DNA of 64,000 nucleotides from NCBI GenBank assembly GCA_947586055.1, contig CANPXL010000004.1:62001-126000 (forward strand), in the 5' to 3' direction. This document shows, piece by piece, positions 54,258 through 62,211 of this stretch (within the stretch, counting starts at the first letter, position 1; the number at the start of each line of letters is the position of its first letter). The translations under genes were made by a program, and so were the position numbers. The stretch is from an uncultured Acetatifactor sp. (GTDB lineage Bacteria; Bacillota; Clostridia; Lachnospirales; Lachnospiraceae). The notes below the pieces were generated by a model that saw only the letters and a program-made list of their open reading frames with translations, ran no database searches and was not told the DNA's origin.

Positions 54258-55400
54258 TCAGTCCTCCTTCCGCACAAAAGCCACCGCCGCGATCAGATAG
54301 GTCAGGACCGTCATCAGAAGCAGGATCAGCAGATTTCTCCCGCAGGCGTACCCCGGATCATTCTGAAATCCATACACTGTCTCCATCAGGTAATACGACG
54401 GCGTCAGCGCGGAAAATCTGGCAAGCACATTATCCCCCAGCGGAAAAAACGCCCCGCCCAGAATGTTGGTAATGCTTACAAAGCCGACGCATATTGTAAT
54501 GTGTACCCAGCTGCTCTTCACAAGATGCGCCGTCATCATCTGGAATCCCATGTTAAACAGCATCCATTCCAGATACAGTACGCCCACGATCCACAGCGGG
54601 ATATTGAGATCCGCTCCCGTGACCCAAAGCAGCACAAGAACGCCCGCCACCATCCAGACGGCAATGCTGATGCCCCCCAGCGTGGTTCCCGCCACATAGT
54701 CCCGGGGCTTCACGTTGGAGCCCTGCATCCGCTTAAAAGTACCGTTCTGTTTGTCCTCCAGGATCATAAGCCCCGTAAAAAGAGACAGTCCGCCTCCTAT
54801 CATGGCAAAGAAACCGCTCATCAGGGCAAACCCGCCCTCGTCCGCCGCTTTCTGCACATCCACTCTGCTGCCGTTGTGTATCCGGATCGCGCGTCCGCCC
54901 TCTTTCGCTTCCTCCAGAAGCGCCGCAAGCTTTTCCCGGTCTCCCCCGGCGGCCCGAGCCAGCATCGCGGTCCGGGAGAGGTAGTTTTCCAGATAGCTCT
55001 CCGTAAAGGCTGCGTTCTCATAATCGTCCAGCCCGGTCATGGTGATCTCCGGCGCCCTTCCCGCAAGAAGCGCTTCCTCGAATCCCTCCGGAATTTCCAG
55101 AATTACCGAAATCCTGCAGTCTAAAAGCTCCGACTTAAGTTCCCGAAAGGCGTTTTCTCCCTCCGACGCAAGCACGCGCATTTGCAGCCGCTCTTCCATA
55201 TAGCGCACCATATCCTCCGAAACCGCGCTTTTGTCGTGGTCGATCACGCCGACGGAAACCCCTGACAGCGCATCCGCTTTTCCCATACTCCTTCCGCCGA
55301 AAAAGACCACCGCCAGCAGCCCTGCCGCCAGAACCGCCAGAATAATCAGATACCGGCTCCTTCTGATATTACTTCTGCAGATCAGAAATACACTTCTCAT
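54258..55400 (-). CDS. ABC-2 type exporter permease
   Basis: The 380-residue protein has an N-terminal membrane helix (about 15-35, ILAVLAAGLLAVVFFGG), a large external domain of about 170 residues, and five C-terminal helices: the ABC2_membrane_3 / YhgE-like architecture. Permease half of an exporter whose substrate is unknown. AAAGGAGACGG precedes the ATG at 55400. Third gene of a three-gene operon; it is not identical to the upstream permease but has the same topology, so the exporter is probably a heterodimer. Confidence 0.9.
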   Translation of the reverse strand: MRSVFLICRSNIRRSRYLIILAVLAAGLLAVVFFGGRSMGKADALSGVSVGVIDHDKSAVSEDMVRYMEERLQMRVLASEGENAFRELKSELLDCRISVILEIPEGFEEALLAGRAPEITMTGLDDYENAAFTESYLENYLSRTAMLARAAGGDREKLAALLEEAKEGGRAIRIHNGSRVDVQKAADEGGFALMSGFFAMIGGGLSLFTGLMILEDKQNGTFKRMQGSNVKPRDYVAGTTLGGISIAVWMVAGVLVLLWVTGADLNIPLWIVGVLYLEWMLFNMGFQMMTAHLVKSSWVHITICVGFVSITNILGGAFFPLGDNVLARFSALTPSYYLMETVYGFQNDPGYACGRNLLILLLMTVLTYLIAAVAFVRKED

Positions 55401-55421
55401 GTTTCCGTCTCCTTTTTTACG

Positions 55422-56492
55422 TCAGATGTTCCTTTTCCTGCAAAACAGCGCCGCCCCAAAAGCCGTCAGGGCTACAAAACAGACAAGACAGATCCCGCCG
55501 ACGGAAAGCGCCCTTGTGTAATTTCCGAACAAAGTCAGATCAAAGGCCGCCTCCTGTATGTACCAGGCGGGCATGAGCTGGGTAATGCCGTCAATTTTAA
55601 GCTGCGCAAAACTGCCGGAGAAAAACAGCACCGTCCAGGAGAGCGGCATCATAACCGCCACGGGCTGGCAGCGCAGAAGCAGCCCCACCGCCATGCCAAA
55701 GGCCGTGAGCGTAATCCCCACCACGAAGAAAAACAAAAGCAGCGCCAGATTTTCCAAAACGCCTTCCCCGTAGCGGGCGCCAAACAGCAGGGCGCTGCAG
55801 GCCATGACCGCCGCTTCTTCCACAAACACCATGGGAAAATGTCCCAGAACCGCCATACAGAAGACCTTCGTTTTCTCCGCGGGCGAAACGGCCGTCCGCA
55901 AAAACACCCCGTCTTTTTTCCAATCATAGATGGCGTTTGCGCCGCCGATGCATCCTCCCATAAACAGGATCATCACCAGACAGCTCACCGCGTAATAATC
56001 GATCATGCTGCGCTCCACTCCCAGCCTTTCCCCGGTCACGAAATCCGCCGACGCCTCCTTCGGCACGACGCCATACGACAGCGAGAGCGCGGCGGCCCGT
56101 TCCATGCTGCTGTACCCCTCCAGAAGCATCTGCAGCGTCCGGTTCGCCACACTGTCAGCCCCCTGATACAGCACAAGTTCTCCCCCCGTCTCGCGGCAGA
56201 GGACCGCCGCATAAGTGCCGTCTATTTTCTCAAGCGCCGCTTCCTTTTCCTGTACCCGCTCCGTCTCAAGCAGGCCCTGCCGCTCCGTCTCTTTCAGGAA
56301 TGTCAGAAAAGCCGGATCATCCTCTTCCGCCACATAGGCTATCTTTATCTCCGGTATCCGCTGTTCCGCGGTATTCCACTGTTCCAGCAGCGTCCCCAGG
56401 ATAAATACCAGGATGCTGGGAAAGAACACCGTAAAAAAGAGGTTCGCCTTCTGCCTGTAAAATGTCTTCCATACAGCCATGAATATCTGCAT
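55422..56492 (-). CDS. ABC-2 type exporter permease
   Basis: The 356-residue partner permease has the same topology: N-terminal helix (NLFFTVFFPSILVFILGTLL), external domain, and five or six C-terminal helices (CLVMILFMGGCIGGANAIYD, VVGITLTAFGMAVGLLLRC). Start at 56492 follows AAGGAG; the 11 upstream codons lack support. It lies 67 bases after the ATPase gene and 21 bases before the other permease gene. Confidence 0.9.
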   Translation of the reverse strand: MQIFMAVWKTFYRQKANLFFTVFFPSILVFILGTLLEQWNTAEQRIPEIKIAYVAEEDDPAFLTFLKETERQGLLETERVQEKEAALEKIDGTYAAVLCRETGGELVLYQGADSVANRTLQMLLEGYSSMERAAALSLSYGVVPKEASADFVTGERLGVERSMIDYYAVSCLVMILFMGGCIGGANAIYDWKKDGVFLRTAVSPAEKTKVFCMAVLGHFPMVFVEEAAVMACSALLFGARYGEGVLENLALLLFFFVVGITLTAFGMAVGLLLRCQPVAVMMPLSWTVLFFSGSFAQLKIDGITQLMPAWYIQEAAFDLTLFGNYTRALSVGGICLVCFVALTAFGAALFCRKRNI

Positions 56493-56559
56493 TTTAACTC
56501 CTTCTCCGCGCCTTGCGCCGCGCATGCCGTCTTCTGTCTTCTTTCCTCTTCCGGCTGTC

Positions 56560-57519
56560 CTATCCCATCTCCCGGCCCGTCAGCGCCAGGAACACCGCGT
56601 CCAGATTGGGTTCCCGCGTGTTGATCCCCCGAAGCGTCACCTTTTCCCGCTCCAGAAGCTGAAGAAGCTGCATAAAACCGTCGAACTCCAGGGCGGTAGC
56701 CACCTCCAGCACGCACCGGCCCTCCCGTTCCGTAAACCTCGCGTCCTTTACGTCCGGCAGAAGCAGGATCCTGCCGCAGAGTCCGGACCGGTCCAGCCCG
56801 GCCGGCAGCTTTCCTTCCACCTCATAAGTCTTCCTGTCCGTGGCAAGTGCCACCAGTTCCTGCTCCGTACCGCACGCCACCATGGCGCCCCTGTCCATAA
56901 TGGCGATCCTGTCGCAGATTTCCTCCACCTCCTGCATGTAATGCGAAGTATAGATCACGGTCGCTCCCTCTTCCCGCAGGGTCAGGATGGAGCGCAGGAT
57001 CAGATCCCTTGACTGAGCGTCCACGCCTACCGTGGGCTCGTCCATAACGATCAGTCCAGGCCTGTGCGCAATGCCGCAGGCAATGTTCAGCCGCCGCTTC
57101 ATGCCGCCCGACATTCGGTTCGTCCTCACGTCCCCTTTCTCTTCCAGTCCCACAAAGGCCAGCGCCCTGTCCGCTTCCTCCTTCAGTTTTTTCCCCTTCA
57201 GCCCATACAGGGATGCAAAGAACCGCACATTCTCCCGAGCTGTCAGAAACGGGTGCAGCGCGATATCCTGAGGCACGGTCCCGATGAACGCCTTCACTCT
57301 GTTCCTGTCCCGGACCGTATCCAGACCGGCCACAGACACGCTCCCCTTATCGTAATCCGTGAGGGTTGTCAGGATATTGATGGTCGTGGATTTTCCCGCC
57401 CCATTGGGACCAAGAAGTCCGAAAATTTCTCCTTTCCCGACGGAAAAGCTCAGATTGTCCACCGCGCAGAGATTTCCGTAATTTTTTACCAGGTTACTGA
57501 CCTTTACAAACTCGTCCAT
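56560..57519 (-). CDS. ABC exporter ATP-binding protein (DrrA/CcmA type)
   Basis: The 319-residue ATPase has Walker A GPNGAGKST, Q-loop GTVPQDIALHPFLT, ABC signature RMSGGMKRRLNIA, Walker B GLIVMDEPTVGVD and the switch His in IYTSHYMQEVEE, with a DrrA-type C-terminal domain that ends in the PNLDAVFLALTGREM motif. Powers export by the two downstream permeases. Start at 57519 gives the usual MDEFVKVSNLVKNYG with AGAGAGAA upstream; eight codons are open beyond. Drug or lipid export is possible, but the substrate is not indicated. Confidence 0.95.
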   Translation of the reverse strand: MDEFVKVSNLVKNYGNLCAVDNLSFSVGKGEIFGLLGPNGAGKSTTINILTTLTDYDKGSVSVAGLDTVRDRNRVKAFIGTVPQDIALHPFLTARENVRFFASLYGLKGKKLKEEADRALAFVGLEEKGDVRTNRMSGGMKRRLNIACGIAHRPGLIVMDEPTVGVDAQSRDLILRSILTLREEGATVIYTSHYMQEVEEICDRIAIMDRGAMVACGTEQELVALATDRKTYEVEGKLPAGLDRSGLCGRILLLPDVKDARFTEREGRCVLEVATALEFDGFMQLLQLLEREKVTLRGINTREPNLDAVFLALTGREMG

Positions 57520-57569
57520 ATATTCTCTCTTTCCGCTTTCCACGGCCCCGGCCGTCTTGCTGTACCCTT

Positions 57570-57634
57570 ATTCTATCAGGCCTTCTCCCTTTGCGGAAGT
57601 GACGAAAGTATGGAAATGCAGGTGACAAATGTCA
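57570..57634 (-). promoter_or_regulatory. Promoter and candidate operator of the ABC-2 exporter operon
   Basis: On the minus strand a -10 TAGAAT (57570-57575) has only a poor -35. A 12-bp palindrome TGACA-AA-TGTCA (57623-57634) and an imperfect copy TGACGAAAGT (57600-57609) start 23 bases apart. The second lies at the place of a -35 element. This placement suits an activator protein, perhaps a NarL-type regulator. Confidence 0.45.
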
Positions 57635-57639
57635 TGAAA

Positions 57640-58108
57640 AAAAAGATTTTAAATTTTTCAAATAATTTGGGGATTTACCCTCAATAAAAAATTTTATGCG
57701 ATGTCAGCTTTAGAAAAATTTATGGAAAATTTACATAAAATTTCTGCCGCCTTCCGCTTTGATTTTCCAACCGTCTGATTGACAGTCCAGTCTGCTCTTC
57801 TCTTTTACGTCAATCGTTGCAAAGTCCTCTCTTTCTTCTCTTTGATTGCCCTTTCGCGATTACTGATTTTCAGCGACGAGATGAAACACGCTTTGAGAGT
57901 TTCACTCGCTGCCGCGGCATTCGGAAACAACGGTTCATCAACGCTGGATTTACAGAGCATCTATTGTTTCTATTCGTCCAGCTGCAAAATGGATTTGACA
58001 TGGCAAAAATCTCCGATGTAAAAGACTTTTGATAGACGCTTCCTCTTCACAGGTGATAAAATTCTCATAGGTCAGGAGAACTAACGCCGCGAAACAGGAG
58101 GAAACAAG
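57640..58108. other. AT-rich intergenic stretch without supported gene
   Basis: The first 140 bases are strongly AT-rich. From 57779 a short plus-strand frame and, in reverse, a frame reading VDEPLFPNAAAASETLKACF both look like fragments and have no start signal. They may be remnants of a decayed gene. The last 60 bases carry the leader of the XRE gene. Confidence 0.4.
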
Positions 58109-58697
58109 ATGGAAATCGGCTCACAGATCAGAAAATACCGTAATGCGCAGGAACTGTCCCAAGAAGAACTGGCAGAAAAACTATATGTGACTCGCCAGAC
58201 GCCAGACAATTTCCAATTGGGAAAATGAAAAGAGTTATCCGGATATTCACAGTCTGCTGCTTCTGAGTTCCATTTTTGAAATATCTCTTGACCAACTGAT
58301 CAAAGGAGATATTGAAATTATGAAGCGGGAAATCAACAAAGAAGAACTCGAAAAATTTAATTATCTGGGAAAACTGTTTGCTGTTCTTTTTATTTGCAGT
58401 ATTGCAGTATTTGTTCCACTCGTAGTATTTTTGAAAAGTTACGGGATTATTATTTGGGCAATCCTGTATCTGATAACCCTCATCATAGCCTTCAGGGTTG
58501 AAAAACTCAAAAAGAATAACGACATCCATACCTACAAGGAAATCGTCGCTTTCAGTGAAGGAAAAACTCTGGACGAAATTCAGAAGCAGCAGGAAATAGG
58601 AAAAAGACCATATCAAACTGCGCTCAAATTTATAGCCGGGGCCTGTGTCGGCGCAGTTATTGCCGCCATTGCCATTATGGCGTTGTCAGTGAAATAA
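58109..58697 (+). pseudogene. XRE-family transcriptional regulator with membrane tail, broken by a 7-bp duplication
   Basis: CAGGAGGAAACAAG leads into ATG 58109 and a classic XRE helix-turn-helix start (MEIGSQIRKYRNAQELSQEE). GCCAGAC is then present twice in tandem (58194-58200 and 58201-58207), so the frame shifts and stops nine codons later. Removal of one copy restores RQTISNWENEKSYPDIHSLL and an intact 193-residue protein: HTH at residues 1-65 and two C-terminal membrane helices (FAVLFICSIAVFVPLVVFL and the tail). The remainder could start again at an ATG at 58320 (MKREINKEE). Family recognised, function not. Confidence 0.85.
58194..58207 (+). repeat. 7-bp tandem duplication in the XRE gene
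   Basis: GCCAGAC occurs twice in direct succession. It is the cause of the frameshift in the XRE gene and typical of replication slippage. Confidence 0.9.
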
Positions 58698-58747
58698 GAA
58701 GGTACGATGCTGCGCGCATTGTATCTTGTAACCAATAAGCAACCCCC

Positions 58748-59626
58748 TTATATCCGCTCCGGCCTGCAGGAAAAGCCGATGCCAAGAGCGTTGGGCCCCA
58801 CATGACAGCTGATCCCCAGCGTAAGGTCATCGCACAGTACCTCCATCCCGGGAAACGCCGCCTCGATCTCCCTCACCCAGGCATCCGTGGCCTCCTTCGG
58901 CGCGCTGGAAGCCGCAAGAAGAAACACATCCTCTTTTTTCCTGCCCTCGGCGTACACCGTCTCCAGATCCTTCCGCATGGCTTCGATCATCGCCTTTCTG
59001 GCGAGCCCGAATCCCCTGCACTTTTTATAGGTGTCAAGCGTCCCCACATCAAATTTTAACACAGGCTTAATGTTCATCACCGTTCCCACAGCGGCCGTCG
59101 TTCTGGAGATACGGCCGCCTCTGCGGAGATATTCCAGCGTATCAACCGCCAGATAAATCTGCATTTTGCTCCTCGCCGCCTCCAGCATCTCCCTGATTTT
59201 GGCAGCGCCGTAGCCCTCCCGCACCATCTCCAGTGCGTCCATAACGGAGCGCCGCAGGGGAGTGGCCACTCTTTTATTATCCACCACAAAAACCCGGCCC
59301 TGGTACGATTTTCCGCACGCCAGCGCCAACGCCGTCATGCAGGAACCGGAAAGTCCGCTGCTGATGGGGATATAGACTATCTCTTCAAATTCGGCAAGCG
59401 CCCGGTTCCAGATCCCGGTCACATCCACCGGCGAGGGCTGAGAGGTGCCAACCTGCGCGCCTTCCTCAAGAAGCCGGAAAAACTTTTCTCTGGACAGATT
59501 TACGCCCTCCAGATAATCCTTCCCGTTGACGGAAAAAGGCATCGGGAGTACCAGTATCCCAAGCTCCTCCGCCTGTTTTTGTGTAATGCCGCTGTGGCTG
59601 TCCGTGACGATTCCCACTTTTTTCAT
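58748..59626 (-). CDS. DegV family fatty-acid-binding protein
   Basis: The 292-residue protein has the DegV fold: IVTDSHSGITQKQAEELGIL at the start, TSQPSPVDVTGIW (the ligand-contact Ser/Thr motif), IPISSGLSGSCMTALALA, and LEYLRRGGRISRTTAAVG. DegV proteins, also called FakB, present fatty acids to the kinase FakA; no fakA lies in the window. The ATG at 59626 follows GGACGGCGG. Single gene. Confidence 0.94.
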   Translation of the reverse strand: MKKVGIVTDSHSGITQKQAEELGILVLPMPFSVNGKDYLEGVNLSREKFFRLLEEGAQVGTSQPSPVDVTGIWNRALAEFEEIVYIPISSGLSGSCMTALALACGKSYQGRVFVVDNKRVATPLRRSVMDALEMVREGYGAAKIREMLEAARSKMQIYLAVDTLEYLRRGGRISRTTAAVGTVMNIKPVLKFDVGTLDTYKKCRGFGLARKAMIEAMRKDLETVYAEGRKKEDVFLLAASSAPKEATDAWVREIEAAFPGMEVLCDDLTLGISCHVGPNALGIGFSCRPERI

Positions 59627-59746
59627 TTTGCCGCCGTCCTGCGCTCTGACGCGCCCTGTCCTTTCCGTTTCCGCAATCCTTCTCCTATTATAACAACCTC
59701 TCCGGTTTTTTACAAGATTCGGCTGCGGCTCTGACAGCCGATACGC

Positions 59747-60490
59747 TCAGTAGGGACTTTCCATGCTCTCGGCCTTCGCGACGGCTTCCTCCAGCGTCAT
59801 ATTGTAAAAAAGCCCCGCATTGAAGAAACGCCCCGACCTTCTGTCGTCCACAAACGCTCCCACCACGACGCCCGGGAGCGCGCTCTTCGGGTCGTTTGGC
59901 GCATGGGGGCCGCCCAGATCCGTCCTGCACCACCCCGGATCCGTGAGGTTGATCATCACGTTTGTTCCCTGCAGCTTTGATCCCAGATCGACGGTCACTT
60001 TGTTCAGCGCCGCCTTGCTCGCGGAATATCCCGCCTGTTCCGGCTCAAGACTGATCCCGCTGGTGGTATTCACAATCCTTCCGAATCCTTTTTCCAGCAT
60101 CTTCGGCAGGAAGTGATAACAGATCATCATGGGTGCGATCGTGTTGATGGCAAAGCTGTCCGCGTAATCTACGGCGGGCGTCTTCAGGTACTCTGTCCGA
60201 TAGGCGACCTGCATCCCCGCGTTGTTCAGAATAATGTCCACATCCATGCCGGCCCTGTCTATCTCTTCCAGCATCCCCGCCACGGATTCCGCATCCGAAA
60301 GCTCCGCCGCCACCGCGCAGGCGGAAACGCCCATCGCCTTCAGTTCCTCCACCAGGTCGGCGGAATGCTCCTTTGTCCTCCCCTGAGCGATGATATTACA
60401 GCCCCGCTGCGCCAAAAAAACGGCCGCCAGCCTGCCGATTCCCCGGCTCGCACCCGTCACAAGCGCCCACTTTCCCTTTACATCTACCAT
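59747..60490 (-). CDS. Short-chain dehydrogenase/reductase
   Basis: The 247-residue SDR has the cofactor motif TGASRGIG (12-19), the NNAG motif (89-92), and catalytic S144, Y155 and K159 in the YSASK arrangement. The cofactor preference is open, because QGRTKEH after beta-2 suggests NADP(H). The substrate is unknown. AGGAGACGG precedes the ATG at 60490. It stands between DegV and the phosphofructokinase but is separated from the latter by a terminator. Confidence 0.93.
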   Translation of the reverse strand: MVDVKGKWALVTGASRGIGRLAAVFLAQRGCNIIAQGRTKEHSADLVEELKAMGVSACAVAAELSDAESVAGMLEEIDRAGMDVDIILNNAGMQVAYRTEYLKTPAVDYADSFAINTIAPMMICYHFLPKMLEKGFGRIVNTTSGISLEPEQAGYSASKAALNKVTVDLGSKLQGTNVMINLTDPGWCRTDLGGPHAPNDPKSALPGVVVGAFVDDRRSGRFFNAGLFYNMTLEEAVAKAESMESPY

Positions 60491-60525
60491 ATCCCGTCTC
60501 CTTTTCTTTTTGCTCCGCCCGCTGC

Positions 60526-60560
60526 AAAAAGTCCCCGGAAGCTTTTTCGCTGCCGGGGAC
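60526..60560 (-). terminator. Intrinsic terminator of the phosphofructokinase gene
   Basis: A stem of 8 bp, extended by mismatched pairs (60531-60538 with 60553-60560), is followed by TTTTT on the minus strand. It lies 27 bases after the stop. Confidence 0.88.
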
Positions 60561-60586
60561 CAATGCTGTCTTTACCAAAAGCCTGC

Positions 60587-61825
60587 TTATTTCTTTACCA
60601 CAAGATGCTGAGGAAGACCGTTCACCATGAAAGGCTGCAGTTCGCCCTGGATCAGGGGCTTTGCATACTTGATGAACTCTTCGGTCACATAATCGCCCTC
60701 CGCGTTAACCCACTCTCTGGGAACCACTCTCTCGTTGTTGGCGATGTCATGGATATCATAGATACCCGCCTGGCTTCTGTAGGGATCGTCGGAAACTCTC
60801 TCGATCGTGATCATCTTTCCGGTATTTCCCTCTACGGCAGCGTTTACAGCGGCTCTGCCCACCATGTACGCCTCGTCGATATCGGTGCGGGAAGAAATGT
60901 GGGAAGCGCATCTTTGCAGCGTGGAGAACTCAATGCCGCGGGTCTTGCATCCAATTTTTGCGCTCAGGAAGCCCGCCAGATAAGCCGCGGTTCCCTGAAG
61001 CTGCTTATGGCCGAAGGCGTCCACGTAATCTCCGCCGCCGGAAAGCTCGCACACATAGCGGCCGTCAGCCAGCTTGATTCCCTCGGACACGGCAACCACC
61101 ACGTTTTTCTGCTTTTTAACCAGATCCTGCACCTTTCCGACGAACCGATCCATATCGAAGGTCAGCTCGGGCAGATAGATCAGATCGGGTCCGCAGCATT
61201 CCTCTGTCTTTGCCAGAGCCGCCGCGCCGGTCAGCCAGCCTGCGTTACGTCCCATGATCTCAAGGACGGTAATGTTTTCCTTGTTGTAGCTTAAGCCCAG
61301 AGCGTCCCGGATCACTTCCTTGACAGCGGTGGCAATGTACTTTGCGGCGCTGCCGAAACCGGGCGTATGGTCGGTAATGGCAAGGTCGTTGTCGATGGTC
61401 TTGGGTACGCCCATGAATTTCTGGCTGTATCCCTTCATCGCCGCATAATCGGAAAGCTGCTTGATGGTATCCATGGAGTCGTTTCCGCCGATATAGCAGA
61501 ACACATCGATCTCAAGCTTGTCCAGAATCCGGAAAATCTTCTCATAGAGTTCGGGATCCGCACTGATCTCCGGCAGCTTGAAGCGGCAGGAACCCAGAAA
61601 CGCGGAGGGCGTTCTCTTTAAAAGCTCCACATCCAGATCCGTCTTCAGCTGTGTGGAAAGGTCCACATACTGCTCGTCCAGCAGTCCCTGAATCCCGTGC
61701 AGCATGCCATAAATTTTGTTAAACCCAAGCTCTTTAGCCGCTGTGTAGACGCCGGCCACGCTGGAGTTGATCACGGCCGTAGGGCCGCCTGACTGTCCGA
61801 CAATAATGTTGCGTTTCGTAGACAT
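60587..61825 (-). CDS. pfp: 6-phosphofructokinase, probably diphosphate-dependent
   Basis: Phosphorylates fructose 6-phosphate. The 412 residues show the PFK fold with IVGQSGGPTAVINSSVAG at the start and the substrate motif PKTIDNDL (141-148). The phosphoryl-donor motif reads GGND (113-116): Asp at the position that is Gly in ATP enzymes (GGDG) is the hallmark of PPi-dependent enzymes. AGGAGGTATTTTTTT precedes the ATG at 61825. The gene has its own promoter and terminator. Donor specificity is inferred from this one motif. Confidence 0.93.
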   Translation of the reverse strand: MSTKRNIIVGQSGGPTAVINSSVAGVYTAAKELGFNKIYGMLHGIQGLLDEQYVDLSTQLKTDLDVELLKRTPSAFLGSCRFKLPEISADPELYEKIFRILDKLEIDVFCYIGGNDSMDTIKQLSDYAAMKGYSQKFMGVPKTIDNDLAITDHTPGFGSAAKYIATAVKEVIRDALGLSYNKENITVLEIMGRNAGWLTGAAALAKTEECCGPDLIYLPELTFDMDRFVGKVQDLVKKQKNVVVAVSEGIKLADGRYVCELSGGGDYVDAFGHKQLQGTAAYLAGFLSAKIGCKTRGIEFSTLQRCASHISSRTDIDEAYMVGRAAVNAAVEGNTGKMITIERVSDDPYRSQAGIYDIHDIANNERVVPREWVNAEGDYVTEEFIKYAKPLIQGELQPFMVNGLPQHLVVKK

Positions 61826-61873
61826 AAAAAAATACCTCCTGTACCTTTAAGGGAATTTGATTACACTGACCTT

Positions 61874-61902
61874 ATTTTAGCAAAGACAGTCCCAAACTGC
61901 AA
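61874..61902 (-). promoter_or_regulatory. Phosphofructokinase promoter
   Basis: Minus-strand TTGCAG (61897-61902) and TAAAAT (61874-61879) with 17 bases between. The leader is about 40 bases. Confidence 0.75.
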
Positions 61903-61998
61903 CCCAAAATATGACAATTCTTAAGAACAAAGATATTTTTCCGAAAACGCGGCATACTGACTGAGACCCCATCAAAAACACGGCGGAAAGGAGCCCTT

Positions 61999-62157
61999 AT
62001 GAAAAAATCAGAGAAAAAGGAACCTGTCAATCCCATCCCCGAAGGCGTCTGGGAAAGCACCCGGCCCGTATCCGGAAGCAGGAAGTCCACACCCGCTTCC
62101 AGCACCACCGACCTGCAGGGAAACGGATATCCGGAGACAAAAGGGAATCGGAAATGA
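61999..62157 (+). CDS. Small hypothetical protein (52 aa)
   Basis: The ATG at 61999 has AAAGGAG at ideal distance, and 52 codons follow to a TGA at 62155-62157. The peptide begins MKKSEKKEPVNPIPEGVWES and is rich in Lys, Pro, Ser and Thr, without a hydrophobic segment. It is not a recognised family. The good ribosome site and plus-strand position between two minus-strand genes argue for a real small gene; a promoter is not evident. Confidence 0.5.
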   Translation: MKKSEKKEPVNPIPEGVWESTRPVSGSRKSTPASSTTDLQGNGYPETKGNRK

Positions 62158-62211
62158 TCGGAACCAGACGCGCAGTCACCCCGTCCGTCAGGCCCGGGGC
62201 TTTGGGCAGGA

